Source of the DNA: Takakia lepidozioides
Taxonomy: Eukaryota; Streptophyta; Takakiopsida; Takakiales; Takakiaceae
Length of the DNA stretch: 60,000 nucleotides
Assembly (NCBI GenBank): GCA_030704615.1
Contig: CM060733.1
Coordinates: 28,398,001 to 28,458,000 of the forward strand
Direction of reading: 5' to 3'
Of this stretch, positions 28,812 through 44,720 are shown one piece after another. The first letter of the stretch is position 1. Every line of letters starts with the position of its first letter. The position numbers were made by a program, and so were the translations under genes. The notes under the pieces were generated by a model that did no database searches, had not been told where the DNA came from, and saw only the letters and a program-made list of their open reading frames with translations.

Positions 28812-29135
28812 CAATATATGAAGCGAGACGTTTGTTTTGTTTTGTTTGTTTTGTTTGTAGCGTCGTTGAGATCTCCCAAACCGCGGGGCTCGAGCCCCAG
28901 TGCTTGGTGCTGTTGGAAAGCCCTCGATGAGGAGGGGTGCACCGGCTTGGTCTCGTGATTTTTGGACCCGCAGTGTGGGAGATGTGGAATTCGGAGTACT
29001 TTTGGTCGCTGGAAATTCGAGAAAAATAGCAAAACTGACGAAGTGGGCAATCCTAGGACAATGGTTGGATCCTCGAAGAGATATCAAGGGAAAGGTCTCC
29101 GGTTCAAATCTGGTCTTAGGCTTTGTGGAAAAAAA
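28812..29135 (+). mobile_element. SINE-like element, copy 1
   Basis: Begins around TATGAAGCGAGACGTTTGT, includes a T/G-rich TTTTGTTTTG tract, GGAAAGCCCTCGATGAGG, GGTCGCTGGAAATTCG, and ends with GGTTCAAATCTGGTC (box B-like) and a short A-run after GCTTTGTGG. Other copies: 29650-29957, 30128-30450, partial 30849-30992, inverted partial 31185-31250, inverted 45178-45300, 45339-45665, partial 45930-46010, inverted 46865-47115. Confidence 0.6.
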
Positions 29136-29649
29136 CTGATTAGACTTGAATGACTTAGATGACGTTGGACACTTGGGCCAACGGCACAGGCTATCCTAGG
29201 GCCTAGACGTTGCACTTGGGCCTCGACATAGGAGACTCACTTGGATACATAGGAAATTATACTAAATACATAGGAGATTGGACTTGGGCTTAGATGACAG
29301 TGGACTATTGGGGATCTACATGGGATGCACTTGGATACATGAATAAAAGATTGCACTTGGATACATAGGAAATTACACTTGGTCTTAGATTTCAATTCTT
29401 CACATATGGGGCAAACGGCATAGGCTACACTAGAGGTCGCACTTGGGCCTCGACATAGGAGACACGCACTGGGATACATAGAAGATGTTACACTTGGGCT
29501 TCAATGACATTGGACACTTGGGCCAATAGCATAGGCTACCCTAGAGGTCGCATTTGGGCCTCGACATAGGAGACGCACTTGGATACATATGGGATTGCAC
29601 TTGGACTTAGATGACATTGGACACTTGGGCCAATGGCATAGGCTACCCT

Positions 29650-29957
29650 AGTCAATATATGAAGCGAGACGTTTGTTTTGTTTGTAGCGTCGTTGAGATC
29701 TCCCAAACCGCGAGGCCCCAGCCCTGGTGCTTGGTACCGTTGGAAAGCCCTCAATGAGGAGGGGTGCACGGGCTTGGTCTCATGATTTTCAGACCTGCGG
29801 TGTGGGAGATGTGGAATTTCAAGTACTTTGGGTCGCTGGAAATTCACGAAAAATAGCAAAGTGGGCTTTCCTGGCACAATGATCGGAGCCTCAAGGGGAG
29901 AGATATCAAAAAAAATGTCTCTGATTCAAATCAGGTCGTAGATTTAGTGGAAAAAAA
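29650..29957 (+). mobile_element. SINE-like element, copy 2
   Basis: Same order of blocks as at 28812-29135, ending GATTTAGTGG plus an A8 run. The box B-like stretch is changed to GATTCAAATCAGG. Confidence 0.6.
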
Positions 29958-30127
29958 ATGATTAGACTTGGATGACTTCGATGACATTGGACACTTGGGC
30001 CAACGGCACAGGCTACCCTGGAGGTCATACTTGGGCCTAGACGTAGGAGACGCACTTGAATGCATAGGAGATTGCACTTGGGCTTACATGACCCTGGACA
30101 CTTGGGGCCAACAACACATGCTACCCT

Positions 30128-30450
30128 AGTCAATATATGAAGCGAGACGTTTGTTTTGTTTTGTTTTGTTTTGTCACGTTGAGATGTCCCAAACCGCAAG
30201 GCCCCAGCCCTGGTGCTTGGTACCATTGGAAAGCCCTTGACGAGGAGGGGTGCACGGGCTTGGTCTTATAATTTTTTGACCGGCGGTGTGGGAGATGTGG
30301 AATTCCAAGTACTTTGGGTTGCTGGAAGTTCACAAAAAATAGCAAAAATGGTAAAGTGGGCATTCCTGGGACAATGGTTGGAGCCTCGATGGGAGAGAAT
30401 ACAAGGGAAAGGTCTCCGGTTCAAATTTGGTCGTAGGCTTTGTGGAAAAA
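30128..30450 (+). mobile_element. SINE-like element, copy 3
   Basis: Same order of blocks; four TTTTG units; box B-like GGTTCAAATTTGG; ends GGCTTTGTGG plus an A-run. Confidence 0.6.
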
Positions 30451-31460
30451 AACTTACTTAGATGACAATGGACACTTGGGCCAACAGCAAAGGTTACCCT
30501 AGAGGTTGCATTTGGGCCTCCACATAGGAGACGCACTTTGATACATAGGGGATTGCACTAGGACTTATATGACACTGGACACTTGGGCCAACGGCACATG
30601 CTACCATAGAGACGGATACATAGAAGATTGCACTTGGGCTTAGATGGGCCTCGACATAGGAGACGCACTGGGATACAATATAGGAAATTACACTTGGTCT
30701 TAAATTTCAATTCTTCACACATGGGCCAATGCCACAGGCCACCCTGGAGGTCACACTTGGGCCTCCACATAGGAGATGTTTGGATACATAGGAGATTGCA
30801 CTTGGGCTTAGATGACATTGGACACTTGGGCCAACGGCACATGCTACCCCAAGTACTTTTGGTCGCTGAAAATTCCAGAAAAAATAGCAAGGTGGGAATT
30901 CCTGGACAAGGGTTGGAGCTTCGACATGAGAGATATCAAGGGAAAGATCTCCGGTTCAAATCTGGTCGTAGGCTCTGTGGAAAAAAAATGATTAGATATG
31001 ACTTGCTTCATATCAATACTAGGGTAGCCTGTGTCGTTGGCCCAAGTGTCCAGTGTCATCTAAGTCCAAGTGCAATCCCCTATGTATCAAAGTGTCTCCT
31101 ATGTTGAGGCCCAAATGCAACCTCCAGGGTAGCATGTGCCATTGGCCCAAGTGTCCAAGTCCAAGTGCATCATTATATGAAGCAAGCCATATCCATTCAT
31201 TTTTTTTCCACAGAGCCTACTATCAGATTTGAACCGGAGATCTTCCCCTTGATATCTCCAAGTGCTATCCCCTATATATCCAAGTGCGTCTCCTATGTCG
31301 AGGCTCAAATGCGACCTCTAGGGTAGCTTGTGCCGTTGGCCCAAATGGCCAATGTCATCTAACCCCAAGTGCAAGATCTCATATGTATCCCAGTGCGTCT
31401 CCTAAGTGAGGCCCAAGTACGACCTCTAGGGTAGGCTGTGCCGTTGGCCCAAGTGTCCAC

Positions 31461-32949
31461 TGTGGTGGGCTCCGCAGGCGCAGGGCCCCAAAAAAAAACA
31501 TAAACACGAACCATAGGTATATTAATTAATAAGGACAGCATAGTAAGCTGAATAACCCAAGAGGATTCCCAAAACACCCATGTGATGGTGACATTTGTGT
31601 AATATAGTCCACCTTTGGATTGGTCAGTTGGGGTTTTCGGGGATTTCCATTCTGGCACGTGTGTGACTTGAATGAGCTCGTGGGAGTCTGTAGAGTAGGT
31701 GGATGCTGCAACTAGGTGCCACTGTGTAGTTTCCCTAATCCAAAAGTCCACATGGGTTGGGCTCGATCCTCATTTAGTCACCATGACAGTGCAAGCAGGT
31801 AGGCCACCAGCCAAGTGTTAGCTCGATACCTGTATATTTGTTATTCTTCAAACTTAATCGTTGGGTAGATGACCAAATCGCCTTCCGTTGCTCGAGCTTG
31901 TGCTACAGGGATGCCCGAGTGTAGCTGATGGTATCCGATGTCATGCGGTCCTCCATTCCGGAATCGCATGAAGCATAACAGGACTGGTCCTTGCCCATGC
32001 ATAAATTCGTCCAACCTGTTAATTTTGTGGTGCTGGCCAGTGTGGGTAGTGGCTCCATCATGTTCTTTGAAACATAAGTCTTTGGAGAGGCCAAGCTTTC
32101 TCCAAAAGAGGTGCTCTCATCCTAGCAATTTTCTCATGACTTCCCTTGGAGCTAACTTGTGTGAATAAGAAGAGCTTGGATGGGGAATAACATCTTGCTG
32201 TGTCCTATGGTTGGGTGGAGGGCTCTCAGTAATTCATTTCATCTTTCATCCCTATTTTCTGTCAAATTCCAATACCTAGTCTAATGGTAACACACTAGTA
32301 GTATGTTGGAGCAGGAGTTTTGGTTTCAAAGGGAAAAAGCAGGAGTTAGTTTCACATATATGAATATTGGGCACATCGAGAAGAGGAATTCTCTTTTTTT
32401 ATCTTTTTTATCTTTTTTTAAAAAAATAACGGGAAGTGGCACTTCTCGCTCACAAATCATGCCCCTTAACTGAGTGAGAGGAGAAAATAACCTCTTTCAC
32501 AGTGAACTCGAGGCTTGCTCACATGGAACACCGCTCAAGGGAGTTCCCTTTTGAGAGTAGGAATTCTCTTTCTCCGGCACCCTAGCTTTCAATTTAATTC
32601 ACATCGGTCCAACCATACTCATGAGCGTGTTTTCATGAAAGGGGTGTCACAACCTTGCAACATGATTCCCTTCATTCCCACAGCCAACCCCGGATACGAG
32701 GTGCCTTATACCGTTGGAAATTGCACAAATGGAAAACAAATCACTCACCAACCACAATTGATCAAATCTGTGGATGAGACAGTTTAGGATACACACTTTG
32801 ACATTCACACTCACAACTGGTTACTAAGCTAAGGAATAAGAGAGCCTGGAGTAAGTGGGCCTGAAGACTATCAAACCATGACATCAACCTATCTTTAAAT
32901 GTTGTTCCTTTAGGAACAATTGTACAAGTGGGTTCAGTTGATGGCCCAT
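31461..32949. other. No gene recognised
   Basis: Includes a minus-strand ORF of 130 codons (31359-31751) with a hydrophobic end and a short one at 31903-32094. Neither shows a motif I can name. The glycolate oxidase 3' UTR should lie just before 32950 on the minus strand. Confidence 0.4.
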
Positions 32950-37396
<4,447 letters not shown>

Positions 37397-38250
37397 GATG
37401 ATGGTCCTTCCTTCTCAGCTACTATCTCTTCCGGATCTTACAGATACTCTTAAAAGCAGTCAGAAACGTTCAACATTCAGCAAGAAACTCCCTCCTCGAT
37501 TTCTCTGATTTTCACCGATGATAAGTGGAACTCCAACCACAATTCGACGTCATGAACAGAAATCTCCTGACTACAAGCCTCCCAACCGTCACAAATTTCC
37601 TGCATCCCACAGACATAAACGCATATGAGAGCATTGTATCAGATCAAATTCCAAAACACCAAAGCAGCCACAAATGCACGTCAAATCATACGGACTTCAT
37701 CGCCACTCTGAGCAGCGAGAAAATCCTGGAATCCAGACCAAGACTCGGAGGACGCAAGGCAGAAGGAAACAAGACTCTTACAAAGACAAATTCAGCTGAA
37801 ATTCCCCTCCCTCTCCACCAGCGGTGAGCTAGCCGAACTCCTCTACAAACGTCGGTGCTGATTCCTCCCTTCCCGGAGGATCACGGGCAGCGGCGCAGAG
37901 AGAGAGTGTGGGAGAAGATCACGTCGGAAGTTGAAGGAGAGCGCTGGCTGCTCCAGGTCCGCAACCATAGGCCAACGGAGCACACGTGCATGGACCATTG
38001 AATTGGATGGCAGGGGCGATGCATGTACATGGTCCTTGTGGATGACATTCTTATGGTCTGGGTTCCCTTGGAATACCCATTGGCCCCACACCTGCCATCG
38101 GATGAATGAAAATGCTTTATGATAGGGCTAGTCATCCGGTACACCGCTACTTTTGGTTCGGCTTTGGATGGACAGAATAATCCCTTGGTTAATTTGCGAA
38201 ACCTTATCCACAACTTCACTCATCCCATGTGTTAATTCATTTAAGGTCCC
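37397..38250. other. Upstream region of glycolate oxidase
   Basis: Promoter and 5' UTR expected. ORFs on both strands show no family motif. Confidence 0.4.
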
Positions 38251-38257
38251 CCCCTCA

Positions 38258-38385
38258 CGGGAATATGCCTCGAAATGCTCCAGCTCAAATCCGCAGAATG
38301 TTTTTGCCTCGAAATACTCCCTCTCAAATTGGAGGAACATTCTGCAGATTGGACCATTCTGGAGGGGCCTTCCCCTACAGGTAAC
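38258..38385 (+). repeat. Dispersed repeat, copy a (GGGAATATGCCTCG)
   Basis: Shares GGGAATATGCCTCGAAAT, CAAATTGGAGGAACATTC and GGGGCCTTCCCCTACA with 41248-41333. It contains an internal duplication of the CTCGAAAT...CTC motif. The two copies flank the Crypton-like relic. A trace of the 3' motif occurs again near 43880. Confidence 0.7.
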
Positions 38386-38609
38386 CGGTTTTGGTGTTAT
38401 TAAGGTTTTTTCCTAAACGTTATGAGCTGGTTCTGTCATATCGACGGCCCATATTCAGTAGATTGTAGCCGTTTGTAGTAATGTTGATAATCGGTGGGGA
38501 GACACCGGTTACGCTCTGGAACGGGTCCGGTGGAGCCCATTCCACCCTACCGGAATGCAGGCTCGCCCCTACGGGCTCACCACGTTCCTAGGTGGAACGG
38601 TTCCATAAT

Positions 38610-38975
38610 ACGTAATACAATTCCACCCAAATCCTTTCCGAAACGCTCGGATAAAAGCACCGTGGGAGTTGACAGTCGAGAAAACATTATGAAAAATTTA
38701 AAAGTTGAATCTGAGGTTTGCAGTTTTGCACGATTGATTCAAGGGCCCATATCACTATTTGTGTTTTTTAAAAGAAGAATTTTTATTTTTATTTTTTATT
38801 TCGGAGCCTTGGTCATGAAATTGTAAATCAAGGAAAAATAATTTTTTGCGGGGAACCACCCCCTACCTTCCATACCTCTAAAGGCAGGAGAGAGAGAGAG
38901 AGGTGTTTTCAACCACCCACTAGGGTAGCATGTACCGTTGGCCCAAGTGTCTAGTGTCATCTAAGCCCAAGTGCA
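38610..38975 (+). repeat. Dispersed repeat, uninterrupted copy (empty site)
   Basis: CCTTTCCGAAACGCTCGG, AAAGCACCGTGGGAG, GAAAACATTATGAAAAATTT, then TATTTCGGAGCC and TGCGGGGAACCACC. The same order at 43897-44083 plus 44721-44880 is interrupted by TIR element copy 3. Confidence 0.8.
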
Positions 38976-39283
38976 ATCTCCTATGCATCCAAGTGCGACC
39001 TCTGGGGTAGCCTATGCCATTGCACCAAGTGTATAGTGTCATCTAAGCCCATGGACAATCTCCTATGTATCCAAGTGTGTCTCCTATGTCGAGGCCCAAG
39101 TGTGACCTCTAAGGTAGCCTGTGTGCTGTTGGCTCAATTTTCGGAAGGCTCTTGGGAGAGAACTTTCCACGGCGTAAATACCGAGGAATGCCTATGTGTC
39201 AATTTTCCTGTGGTCTTATCTTCCATAGGGCATATTCTTGGATAGCTCGTGTTCTTCGATAGCTCGTTCATTGCAGATGGTGA

Positions 39284-40840
39284 ATGAAGGTAGCCTTAGT
39301 GATAACCTTTCTCATGAGGCCCATTACAGTCCATCATTTGACCTTGGTGTATCTCAATTTTGTACATCAACGATGGTTGGAGATAATCTTGTGCCCTTAC
39401 CTTTCGGAACACCTCATTTGTCGGAGAAAGCAACATTGTCATGTCACATACGTGATCAGGTTATCTCTGCAAGCGTTCTTCAAACTCAAAAGCAAACGTC
39501 CTAGATCTGCTGAGGAACCTATTATTACAAAAGATAAGAAACCAAGGTTCAGAGATCTGGACATCACTGAGGTGAGCAATGTGGAGAATGGTGGAAGACG
39601 CCTGAGTAAGCACAGTGAAAGCCGGGCACGGAAAGCTTTCAATGATTGGAGGATATGTGCAGGATATTCTACAAAAGAAACAATCGATGAGCTTTCAGAA
39701 CATGATGACGTCAAACCATTTGTTAATATGCTCACAAATTTTGATGTTACTGCAAGTTGCTTAAGAAAGACATATCTTTATATCCACCAACTAGGTACGT
39801 ACATTACAATGGATCCAGTACATCATTAGATGAAATGATTTGTTTTATGATTAGTAGTTGTCTTTCCTCCTAAATAGTTTGTCATGTAGGATCTATTTTT
39901 TAACAGTATCCAAGTTATGATGCGAGCAATTGGGAGGATAATCAGATCAAGACAGGCACAAAAGATTGTTGAGACACATGGTATTCACACTCTCTTTCAA
40001 CATTTTCACAGATGCTCGATAAATAATAGAGAAGAGTGACGTGTTTTCAAATGTAGAAGAGGCCACTATGTTAAGCCTTCCAGAGTGTCAGATCAATATT
40101 CCTGAATGATGTAATCATAGGTTCTCTTATTTCGCAACATGAAAATTTTTCGTGCGTGGGGGCATTGAACTCCGAGCTCTTAATGATCAAGATTTTGATC
40201 TCCTTATGGATATCAATGGCGAGTTATTGAGGTACTTCCACTATATGAAATTGATCTTTAAGCGGTTCTAGATAAATAACATAATCTCCGGATCTGTCAG
40301 AGTAGATGTTTCATTTGAGGCTAGTTGTCACTTCCCTTTTGTGTCAACTGCTGTTATTTTTTATAATTACTCTAGGTCACTTCTAATTACTATGTGCAAT
40401 GGCTTAATGTGCTAATTCCTCATTCAATGTGCACTTTGTGTCGTGCATATCTTTCTACTCGTGTGTAGGTTTTCTCAAAACGTCATCAAAGAACTGGAAA
40501 CTTGATGTTCAAAGATGCTCAACAGACTGCAACCATAGACCACCTGTCGTGTGTCATATTCCGGATGTAATGATCACCTACAAAGCTCTAGTTATGGAAC
40601 ATAGACCTCGTTGGACAGCATCTGAGCCCGGTCCTCACGCTCTTTTCTTAACTTCTCTCAACAAATGGAGACGTAAGGATGCGGTTTGGTTCAGCAAAGC
40701 AAGATTGATATGCTTCAAAGCTACTTTGATGGCAGCTTCTGGGAAAGTGCTGATGGTCATGAGGTGTTTTCAGATGCCATGGAAGTTCAAGTTACTAATT
40801 ATGTTAGTTCTTCGTATCATGTGGGGCACAATTTTCTAAT
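39284..40840 (+). pseudogene. Crypton-like / DUF3504-type tyrosine recombinase relic
   Basis: Fragments in order: SESRARKAFNDWRICAGYS (39610-39670), HDDVKPFVNML, IGRIIRSRQAQKIVETHG (39930-39985), GIELRALNDQDFDLLMDING (about 40163-40221, frame shifted), then DVMITYKALVMEHRP and LFLTSLNKWRRKDAVWFSKARL in the frame 40429-40839. The order matches the Crypton-derived DUF3504 region of ZMYM/QRICH1-like proteins and plant relatives ('RGGxELRxL' block, 'ALFLT...W' block). Exons are separated and shifted, with stops between them, so this is a relic or contains introns I could not place. It may have been a mobile recombinase or a domesticated protein. Direct repeats at 38258-38385 and 41248-41333 flank it. 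Confidence 0.5.
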
Positions 40841-41247
40841 CTACAAAACTACCACATTACTTTGAATATTACATATCCAGGTGCTGCAAGAGAAATTTTG
40901 AAGAATGTGGGAAACGGATGGATTCACTATAGTTACTATGTAAACAATTTGTTGACATACTTTACTGATATGTGGGATTCATTGGATTTTTACATAGATA
41001 CTATTTTCCCATTTTTGGGAATTTACTTGATATTACTATTTGAGCCTTTCAAGGGAATTTACTTCACACTATCTGCCTTTTCAGTGGTCCAAATGTAAAT
41101 TGACTTTGGATTGATTTTATTAGTTTTTACATTGTAAGATTGAAATTTATGATCAGGGTGCCACGTCTTTATTCACACTACGCAGGTATTTACAACGTAA
41201 AGAACTGTCCAGAATTTTCCTATATGATTCAAAGTCCCTTCTTGATG

Positions 41248-41333
41248 GGAATATGCCTCGAAATACTCCCGCCCAAATTGGAGGAACGTTCTACAGATTG
41301 GACGATTCTCCAGGGGCCTTCCCCTACACATAA
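41248..41333 (+). repeat. Dispersed repeat, copy b
   Basis: Second copy of the GGGAATATGCCTCG repeat described at 38258. Confidence 0.7.
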
Positions 41334-41501
41334 AACACTTTGAGATTTTTCTCGTTGGTATTATATGCTCTTTCCAGAGCATATTGGCGCGCTTGGCCAG
41401 GGCGGTGCAATCCACACCGGTGGAATGCCCTGGTACGCGAAGGCGATGTATTTCACTCCGATGGAATGCATTGCCATACTTTTTTTTTTGTTGCACGTGT
41501 T

Positions 41502-42037
41502 CTGCACCTAAGCATCGTGCCACAATATACATCGTTGTCCACCATACAATCTAAGTACACAATCCTAGAAAACTATATCACAATCATAATGAAAGTGAAC
41601 ATAATGGAAACCCTCCACTCATGAATCCACCCAATCACATAAACTAAGTCAAGCCAAGGGCACCCTTGCTAAGGGAATCCCCCCTACAAAGCCCTCACCA
41701 CACTCCTTTTCAATACCTAGAGTTATGGAGGTGAGAGAGGCTATGGAGGCTCAACTACAAGAAGATGAGCCTCCTCCATCCTCACAAGGGGAAAACCTAT
41801 CCACATGTCCCAAGTGAGGCTCGACACCTCACTTGGCATGTGAGACCAAATGAAGTCCCAACACACAAAATACAAATATAAATATCCAAAATGTCCTAGT
41901 TAACTAGAAGTAGGTAATTCTAGTTAACCATGACTAAAACCATGACAGCTGTCGTGCACCTAAGCATTGTGCCACAACATACATCGCTGTCCACCATACA
42001 ATCTAATCACACAATCTTAGAAAGCTATACCACAATC
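41502..42037 (+). repeat. Direct repeats, about 85 bp
   Basis: 41502-41583 and 41949-42037 share GCACCTAAGCAT, GTGCCACAA, TGTCCACCATACAATCTAA and TATACCACAATC-like words. Sequence after the second copy (CCGCCCCCTAGCTGGTGAT...) looks like a retroelement leader but no coding part was found. Confidence 0.6.
41586..41660 (+). repeat. 75-bp direct repeat, left copy
   Basis: Matches 43728-43802 with a single mismatch by eye. Between them lie 2.07 kb with no recognisable gene and many short pyrimidine-rich ORFs. Confidence 0.8.
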
Positions 42038-43727
42038 CGCCCCCTAGCTGGTGATTAGGTCCCTCTAACACCGGATAGCTGACAAATATCCATCCCAATA
42101 AGATTATCGCTTAGTCATCAATCGCCCAAGTCTCAGTATCTGAATGCAATAGATCAAGAGGTCAGGTGCAAAAGTAGCCACATCGTTACTCGTCTTCCTG
42201 CAATCCATGGCTTCAATTGGGTGTCCATGGCAATGAACTCCCGTTAGCTAGACCTTGGATCATTTGTCAACCTCACCATTGTCATGTCCCACTACCTCTA
42301 TCCAAAAACAAGAAAAAATCATTCGGATGGGTGAACAATGATGGTCTGACTGGTCATTACCCCAGCCTCACCACCGATAGCACGCTCTAGGATTGATCGG
42401 TGATCAAATCCGGACCAACCTCCTATGAAAACAAGCGCACACACAAAACTAACATGACGCACAGTCAAGCATGCAGGTGTGGAGGGGATCCAAGCACAAG
42501 AAAATCAAAACAGTAACTCCTCCACACCAAAAACATTCCACAGTGTCGCTCCTGCAAGACATCCCAGCCCAAACCCGGACTGACTCTTGCCTCTACCTAC
42601 GGAAAGTTTTGGCCTATAGAGAGGGTGGAAAACTATAAGGAAGAGAAAATAAAGCAATTCCTATCACAACATGCTCTCATCCAGAAGATTTAAGTCCCTT
42701 CACTTGCTAGCTCAAGAGTCGTGCTCTCATCAAGCTTAAGGTTGAAACCCCAACTCAAACATGTGCTCTACAAATGCTTTTCCTTCACCCAAGTGGAAAC
42801 CAGCCATTTTCTTTTCTTCTTGCTCTCTAAGGCTTGAAAATAGAAGCCTCAATGGGCTGAAAACATGCTCCACATAAGCATCATCTCATACATAAAGGAA
42901 TGAACTTGTTCCCTTCACATTCTAGCTCTTCTCAAGCTTGAAGTTGGAAGCCGCACTTGGAAAGCATGCTTCACACATGCGCCACTTACTTGGTCAACCA
43001 CTTGCTTCTCCAAGAGCAATCAAAGAACTCATAGAATTAGGAAAACCACTCCTTTCTAGCGCCTTAGCTTGCTTGTTTGTCAACCAAATGAAACCCCACT
43101 TGGCTTCATTTCACCATGGATAAAACAAAAACTTCTTAGCTTCTCTTGAGCTACTCAATGCTCTTCAACCTATCATTGTTGTACTCCTTCTATGGTGTTT
43201 CTAACACAAGCATGTGCCGCTCTTTAGCTTCTCTTTCACACCATGAACAACTAGAGCTTGCTCTTGAAACCCTAGTGTCTATCTTCTCCACACACAAGAC
43301 GTTTCTCTTGTGATGCAAGAGCTCTTTTCCAAGCTCTCAAACCCTTGGTGCACAATAATGCTTTTACAAACACTCAATGCATTTTTTTCACCATAGAAGC
43401 CACTTCCTTGGCAAATGGTTGTCACAACACTTGAGATACAAGAGATGACGCTCATTCTTCTCAAACTTTCAAATCTTTTGCTTCCACACACACAAGACTT
43501 TCTCCCTGCAATACTTGCAAAGTTTTGTAACTCAAGAGCTCTCTCCTTGAGCTCTCCACCTCCTTGATGCAATGCGAACACACTCTCCCTTGCAACACCT
43601 TGTAAGCTTTGTGAGATACTTGAGCTTTTCCTAGCTCCCTCACTCCTTGGTGTACACCACACCAACACAAGTGCAAAACTATCCTTACACTCCGCACTCA
43701 TAAGCATAAGGTCATCTTCTTGTAGTG

Positions 43728-43802
43728 ATAATGAAAGTGAACATAATGGAAACCCTCCACTCATGAATCCACTCAATCACATAAACTAAGTCAAGCCAAG
43801 GG
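43728..43802 (+). repeat. 75-bp direct repeat, right copy
   Basis: See 41586-41660. Confidence 0.8.
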
Positions 43803-43896
43803 TTTTGCCTTGATTTTCGGGCATTCCCATGGGCTCCTGCCCTCGGGCCAGTGCCCTTATATTGAGGAATGCCCGACACGAGGGGCCTTCCCCTAT

Positions 43897-44083
43897 ACGT
43901 AAAACAATTCCACCCAATCCTTTCCGAACCGCTCGGGTAAAAGCACCGTGGGAGGTGATAATCAAGAAAACATTATGAAAAATTTAAAATTTGAAGGTGA
44001 GGTTTGCAGTTACCATTGATTCAAAGGCCCATATCACTATTAGTGTTTTTCTTAAATAAGAAATTTTATGTTTATTTTTTTAT
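43897..44083 (+). repeat. Dispersed repeat, interrupted copy, left part
   Basis: Matches 38620-38790. It stops where TIR element copy 3 begins and resumes at 44721. Confidence 0.8.
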
Positions 44084-44720
44084 GGAAGACAATAGGAATA
44101 ATGTAAGAACTTAATGGACACGTGTGATCTGCCGGTACTTTTGCCGGCAGCCTGGGCTCCTCTGACGGGCCCCCTGTCAAATCCTCCCCACCCCCTCTTA
44201 CCTTAGTTTCACTATTAAATACTTAAGAATCCAAGTGGGTTGCAAGTTGTGGTGGGTAGCATGATGGTAAGGTGATAGCGTTGTAGGTGACAAGGTTCAA
44301 GTTCGATTCTTGATGGGAGGCGCCTGTAGTATAACTTGGTAGTGTAACCCTCCAATCAGTGTAACCCTCTGTAACCCCGGTTTCTCATGTAACTCTAGTT
44401 ACTCCATTTTATACTTAACCAAATTTGGACTTAGTCAAATTTCAAGACCATATGTGAGTTACACCGAGAGGAGTTACACGCCTCGTCGTGTAACCCAATG
44501 TGACCCCAAGTGGAGTTACACACGTCGTCGTGTAACCCGATGTAACCCCAAGTGGAGTTACACACCTCGTCGTGTAACCTTGACTCGAGTTTACTCTCCT
44601 TCAGTTCCATGTCACCCTCAAGAGAGGGTGGGGAAGATTTGACATGCCGGAAACCGGCGTACCATCCTGTCAGAGTTTGCACGTGTGCATTAAGTTTTTA
44701 CATTATTCCTATTATCTTCT
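44084..44720 (-). mobile_element. Non-autonomous TIR DNA transposon, copy 3 (inverted)
   Basis: Begins GGAAGACAATAGGAATAA and ends TATTCCTATTATCTTC. The interior order is the reverse of copies 1 and 2: GC-rich block, tRNA-like block in sense (44242-44325), TGTAACCC units and 42-bp repeats (44455-44575). It sits inside the repeat seen whole at 38610-38975. Flanking TTTATTTT/ATTTATTT may be a degenerate target duplication. Confidence 0.85.
44242..44325 (+). other. tRNA-like block with pol III box A and box B
   Basis: TAGCATGATGG fits box A (TRGCNNARYGG) at all but one position, and AGTTCGATTCT fits box B at most positions, 43 nt downstream. Antisense equivalents lie in the other copies near 468-545, 1147-1215 and 14588-14665. 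It is not a functional tRNA: no cloverleaf closes. It could be the head of a SINE captured by the element. Confidence 0.55.

Larger units (their letters stand above)
28380..31460. repeat. CACTTGGGCC satellite-like tandem repeat block
   Basis: Degenerate units combine GACATAGGAGACGCACTTGG, ATACATAGGAGATTGCAC, TTAGATGACA, CACTTGGGCCAACGGCAC and AGGCTACCCTAGAGGTCGC, with an overall period of roughly 150-170 bp. Orientation flips to the reverse complement near 31010. The SINE-like element interrupts the block several times. Related pieces lie at 38930-39135, 44850-45180 and 46080-46880. Numerous ORFs here are repeat shadows. Confidence 0.8.

Noticed and set aside
28719-31107. Many short ORFs with shared peptides in the satellite block
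   Set aside because: Peptide sharing follows from the DNA repeat on both strands.
31359-31751. Possible membrane protein on the minus strand
   Set aside because: No family motif, no splice partner, and the ends lie in satellite sequence.
44242-44325. Functional tRNA gene
   Set aside because: Box A and B are present but acceptor and anticodon stems do not close; it recurs inside a transposon.
44195-44580. CRISPR-like regular repeats (42-bp units)
   Set aside because: Plant nuclear context, no spacers of constant length, no cas genes.
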